A DNA stretch of 5,443 nucleotides from Nitrospirota bacterium (lineage in GTDB: Bacteria > Nitrospirota > CAKKRA01 > 9FT-COMBO-42-15). The stretch spans positions 1 through 5,443 of the forward strand of contig JAHFEP010000121.1 in the NCBI GenBank assembly GCA_023248415.1, in the 5' to 3' direction. The notes beneath the pieces were generated by a model that was not told the origin of the DNA, searched no databases, and saw nothing but the letters and a program-made list of their open reading frames with translations. This document shows, in pieces, positions 3,880 to 5,443 of the stretch (position 1 is the first letter of the stretch; each line of letters starts with the position of its first letter). The translations under genes were made by a program, and so were the position numbers.

Positions 3880-5057
3880 AAAAGGGATTAAATAGGCCGC
3901 TTCGGAAGGGCTACACTACTGGCGCCTGTGCAGCAGCAGCAGCAAAGGCAGCAGCAGTGCTGCTGCTAAAGGGTCGAGGGTCGAGGGTCAAGGGTCAAAA
4001 AGCTCCATCATTTGTAGAAATACCCTTTCCTGACAACAGCAGAGTGAAATTCAAAATACACAAATCTAAACTTATTAGACATAACTCAGAGATTATTGCG
4101 AGCGCTTCGGTAATCAAGGATGCAGGTGATGACCCTGATATAACAAACGGTGCAGAGATTGCGGCAACAGTCTCACCGATTCTCCGATTCACCGATTCTC
4201 CGATTCTTGTAGTAAAGGGCGGTAAAGGTGTTGGTGTTGTAACCAAGCCGGGTCTTGCTGTGCCTGTGGGTCAGCCTGCAATAAATCCTGTGCCCATGAA
4301 GATGATAAAAGAGGCAGTGATGGAAGCAGTAAAAGAAGGGTCAAGGGTCAAGGGTCAAGGGTCAAGGGTCAAAAGTCAAGAGTCCTTGCCCCTGTTAGAA
4401 ATTACCATCTCTGTTCCTAAAGGTAAAGAGCTTGCAAAAAAGACTTTAAACAGCAGGCTCGGCATCATCGGCGGCATATCAATACTCGGCACAACAGGTA
4501 TTGTTGAGCCTATGTCTGTTGATGCCTATAAGGATACAATAAGTCTCGGCATTGATATGGCGGTTGCTGCAGGCCTGGATGAAATTGTTTTTACACCAGG
4601 CAGGAACAGCGAGAAATATGCAGAGGAGATATTGCAGCTTAAAGAAGAGGCATTTGTTCAGATGGGTGATTATGCCGGCTTTGCCTTTGAAACAGCAAAT
4701 AAAAAAGGGATTAAAAGGATAAATGTGGCTGGTCAGCTTGGGAAGATGGCAAAGGTTGCTGATGGAAATTTCAAGACCCATGTCAGGGATTCTGTTCTTA
4801 GTCTTTCACATATTGCAGAATGGGCAGAAGATTGGGGATATGATAAGGCAATATCCAAATCTATAAGACACAGCAATACAGCAAGACAGATATCTGATTT
4901 TTTTGAAGAGAGAGGCGATAAAAGGTTTTTTGAGTTGTTAGGCAAGAGGGTAATTGAGAAGATAAAAGGGTTATTGAAAAGGGATATTGAAATCAGGTGT
5001 ATTATTTTATCATCCAATGGCGTTGTTATGGCAGATGTGAAAGGGGGGTGTAAATGA
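3876..5057 (+). CDS. cbiD: Cobalt-precorrin-5B C(1)-methyltransferase
   Basis: CbiD methylates C-1 of the corrin ring using S-adenosylmethionine in the early-cobalt-insertion (anaerobic) branch of cobalamin synthesis, in the cytoplasm. The N-terminus has the signature KGYTTGACAAAAAKAA (residues 11-26). Further conserved blocks are IKDAGDDPDITNG (80-92), RLGIIGGISILGTTGIVEPMS (194-214), NVAGQLGKMAKVADG (283-297), THVRDS (301-306) and a RHSNTARQI segment (331-339). At 393 residues it is somewhat longer than the roughly 350-380 I expect. The excess is low-complexity sequence at three loops encoded by short tandem repeats: residues about 33-41, 100-111 and 155-168. All keep frame and the conserved blocks are intact, so the enzyme is probably active. 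It overlaps yacG upstream and the next gene downstream by four bases each. Confidence 0.96.
   Translation: MKKGLNRPLRKGYTTGACAAAAAKAAAVLLLKGRGSRVKGQKAPSFVEIPFPDNSRVKFKIHKSKLIRHNSEIIASASVIKDAGDDPDITNGAEIAATVSPILRFTDSPILVVKGGKGVGVVTKPGLAVPVGQPAINPVPMKMIKEAVMEAVKEGSRVKGQGSRVKSQESLPLLEITISVPKGKELAKKTLNSRLGIIGGISILGTTGIVEPMSVDAYKDTISLGIDMAVAAGLDEIVFTPGRNSEKYAEEILQLKEEAFVQMGDYAGFAFETANKKGIKRINVAGQLGKMAKVADGNFKTHVRDSVLSLSHIAEWAEDWGYDKAISKSIRHSNTARQISDFFEERGDKRFFELLGKRVIEKIKGLLKRDIEIRCIILSSNGVVMADVKGGCK
3948..3966 (+). repeat. GCA/TGC trinucleotide inverted repeat at the 5' end of cbiD
   Basis: GCAGCAGCA (3948-3956) and TGCTGCTGC (3958-3966) are perfect inverted copies around one base, preceded by a further GCA run (3930-3943). 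They encode the conserved alanine-rich helix and a Leu triplet. The RNA could fold into a stable hairpin close to the start codon. This may be a codon-choice by-product. Confidence 0.5.
3971..3998 (+). repeat. Heptamer array in cbiD: GGGTCRA x4
   Basis: Four perfect 7-base units: GGGTCGA twice (3971-3984) and GGGTCAA twice (3985-3998). They encode about residues 33-41 (G-R-G-S-R-V-K-G-Q), in a loop after the first conserved helix of CbiD. The same unit recurs at 4338-4379. Confidence 0.85.
4175..4206 (+). repeat. Octamer array in cbiD: (A/T)CCGATTC x4
   Basis: Four 8-base units alternate ACCGATTC and TCCGATTC (4175-4182, 4183-4190, 4191-4198, 4199-4206). They encode residues about 100-111 (S-P-I-L-R-F-T-D-S-P-I-L). 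The motif also appears once at 2811-2820 before cbtA. Confidence 0.85.
4338..4379 (+). repeat. Heptamer array in cbiD: GGGTCAA x5 plus one degenerate unit
   Basis: Five perfect GGGTCAA units (4338-4372) are followed by AAGTCAA (4373-4379). The 42 bases equal 14 codons and encode about residues 155-168 (S-R-V-K-G-Q repeats), just before the ITISVPKGKELAKK strand. They lie in a predicted variable linker of CbiD. Confidence 0.88.
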
Positions 5058-5443
5058 AGGCCATAATAATTTTAGTGATAGTTGTTGTAATAGGTTTTGT
5101 CGCGTATGCCCATTTTAACAGATTTATGATATCAGAAAATTTTAACTCAGATATTGAAGGGATAATGCAAATGGGAACACCTAATGAGGAGTCAATCAAA
5201 GGAGGTATACTTAGAAAAGCAAAGGAGAGGAATGTTGCTATTAACCCTGATGAAATATCCATTAGCATAGAGGATACAGAGGAAAAGACAATTGCAGGTT
5301 CTATTGTCGGCAGGGCAGGGATGAAGGTGGAGACCAAGAAGCTTACTGTAAAGTTTCCATATACAGTAAAGTCACTGGGTCTGTCAAGGACATACAATCT
5401 TGAAAAGTTCAGGCTCTTTACTGTCAGCGCTTCTATGCCAGAG
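5054..5443 (+). CDS. Membrane-anchored protein of unknown function (partial, 130 codons)
   Basis: I do not recognise this gene with confidence. The start ATG overlaps the cbiD stop by four bases and follows a good Shine-Dalgarno (AAGGGGGG, 5041-5048). The product has one N-terminal hydrophobic helix (about residues 3-20, AIIILVIVVVIGFVAYAH) with little positive charge before it. A soluble region follows: a helical stretch containing NEESIKGGILRKAKERNV (45-62), then INPDEISISIEDTEEK and alternating strands such as TKKLTVKFPYTVKSLG. This layout loosely resembles small single-pass envelope proteins of the DUF4845 type that carry a pilin-like anchor. That comparison is a guess from memory. The soluble part would face the periplasm or outside. 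It runs off the right edge without a stop. Its overlap with cbiD implies co-translation but not a role in cobalamin synthesis. Confidence 0.7.
   Translation, partial: MKAIIILVIVVVIGFVAYAHFNRFMISENFNSDIEGIMQMGTPNEESIKGGILRKAKERNVAINPDEISISIEDTEEKTIAGSIVGRAGMKVETKKLTVKFPYTVKSLGLSRTYNLEKFRLFTVSASMPE

Noticed and set aside
3971..4379. CRISPR-like array
   Set aside because: The repeats are 7 or 8 bases with no spacers and lie in a coding frame.

Overview
The window looks like chromosomal DNA from a Gram-negative-type bacterium of moderate to low GC. It carries biosynthetic and metal-uptake genes with tight spacing and several TTG or GTG starts. It also carries several families of short repeats, some lying inside genes: a C/G-rich palindrome, GGGTCAA heptamer arrays, CCGATTC octamer arrays and an AT-rich inverted repeat. 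From memory, this repeat style is common in genomes of Deltaproteobacteria, Nitrospirota and related uncultured lineages. The lineage cannot be fixed from 5.4 kb. CbiD points to the early-cobalt-insertion (anaerobic) route to cobalamin.

Layout. The left 1 kb is the first 344 codons of bioA (biotin synthesis) on the minus strand, running off the left edge. A divergent spacer of about 100 bases holds a good sigma70-type promoter reading right. It is followed by a small PilZ-domain gene and, 2 bases later, by riboflavin synthase (ribE), which starts at TTG. ribE carries a 42-base palindromic repeat read in frame near its C-terminus. Next comes a 390-base non-coding stretch. It contains a complete cobalamin riboswitch with a perfect 8-bp closing stem, a downstream intrinsic terminator and a short palindrome. 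It leads into cbtB and cbtA, which encode a proposed cobalt transporter. The cbtB-cbtA spacer contains another inverted repeat. After an AT-rich inverted repeat come yacG (a 56-residue zinc protein, gyrase inhibitor family), cbiD and a membrane-anchored protein of unknown function, each overlapping the next by four bases (ATGA). The last gene runs off the right edge.

How the parts fit. The riboswitch should lower cbtBA expression when cobalamin is plentiful. The transporter would supply cobalt for the corrin pathway in which CbiD acts. Whether yacG-cbiD is read from the same transcript is not shown. The bioA and pilZ-ribE units concern biotin and flavin and have no visible mechanistic link to the cobalamin genes beyond all being cofactor-related.

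I see no new defence, mobile or secretion system here. The most unusual content is the set of repeat arrays embedded in frame in two enzyme genes, above all the three arrays in cbiD. Their 7- and 8-base units would shift the reading frame if they changed by one copy.
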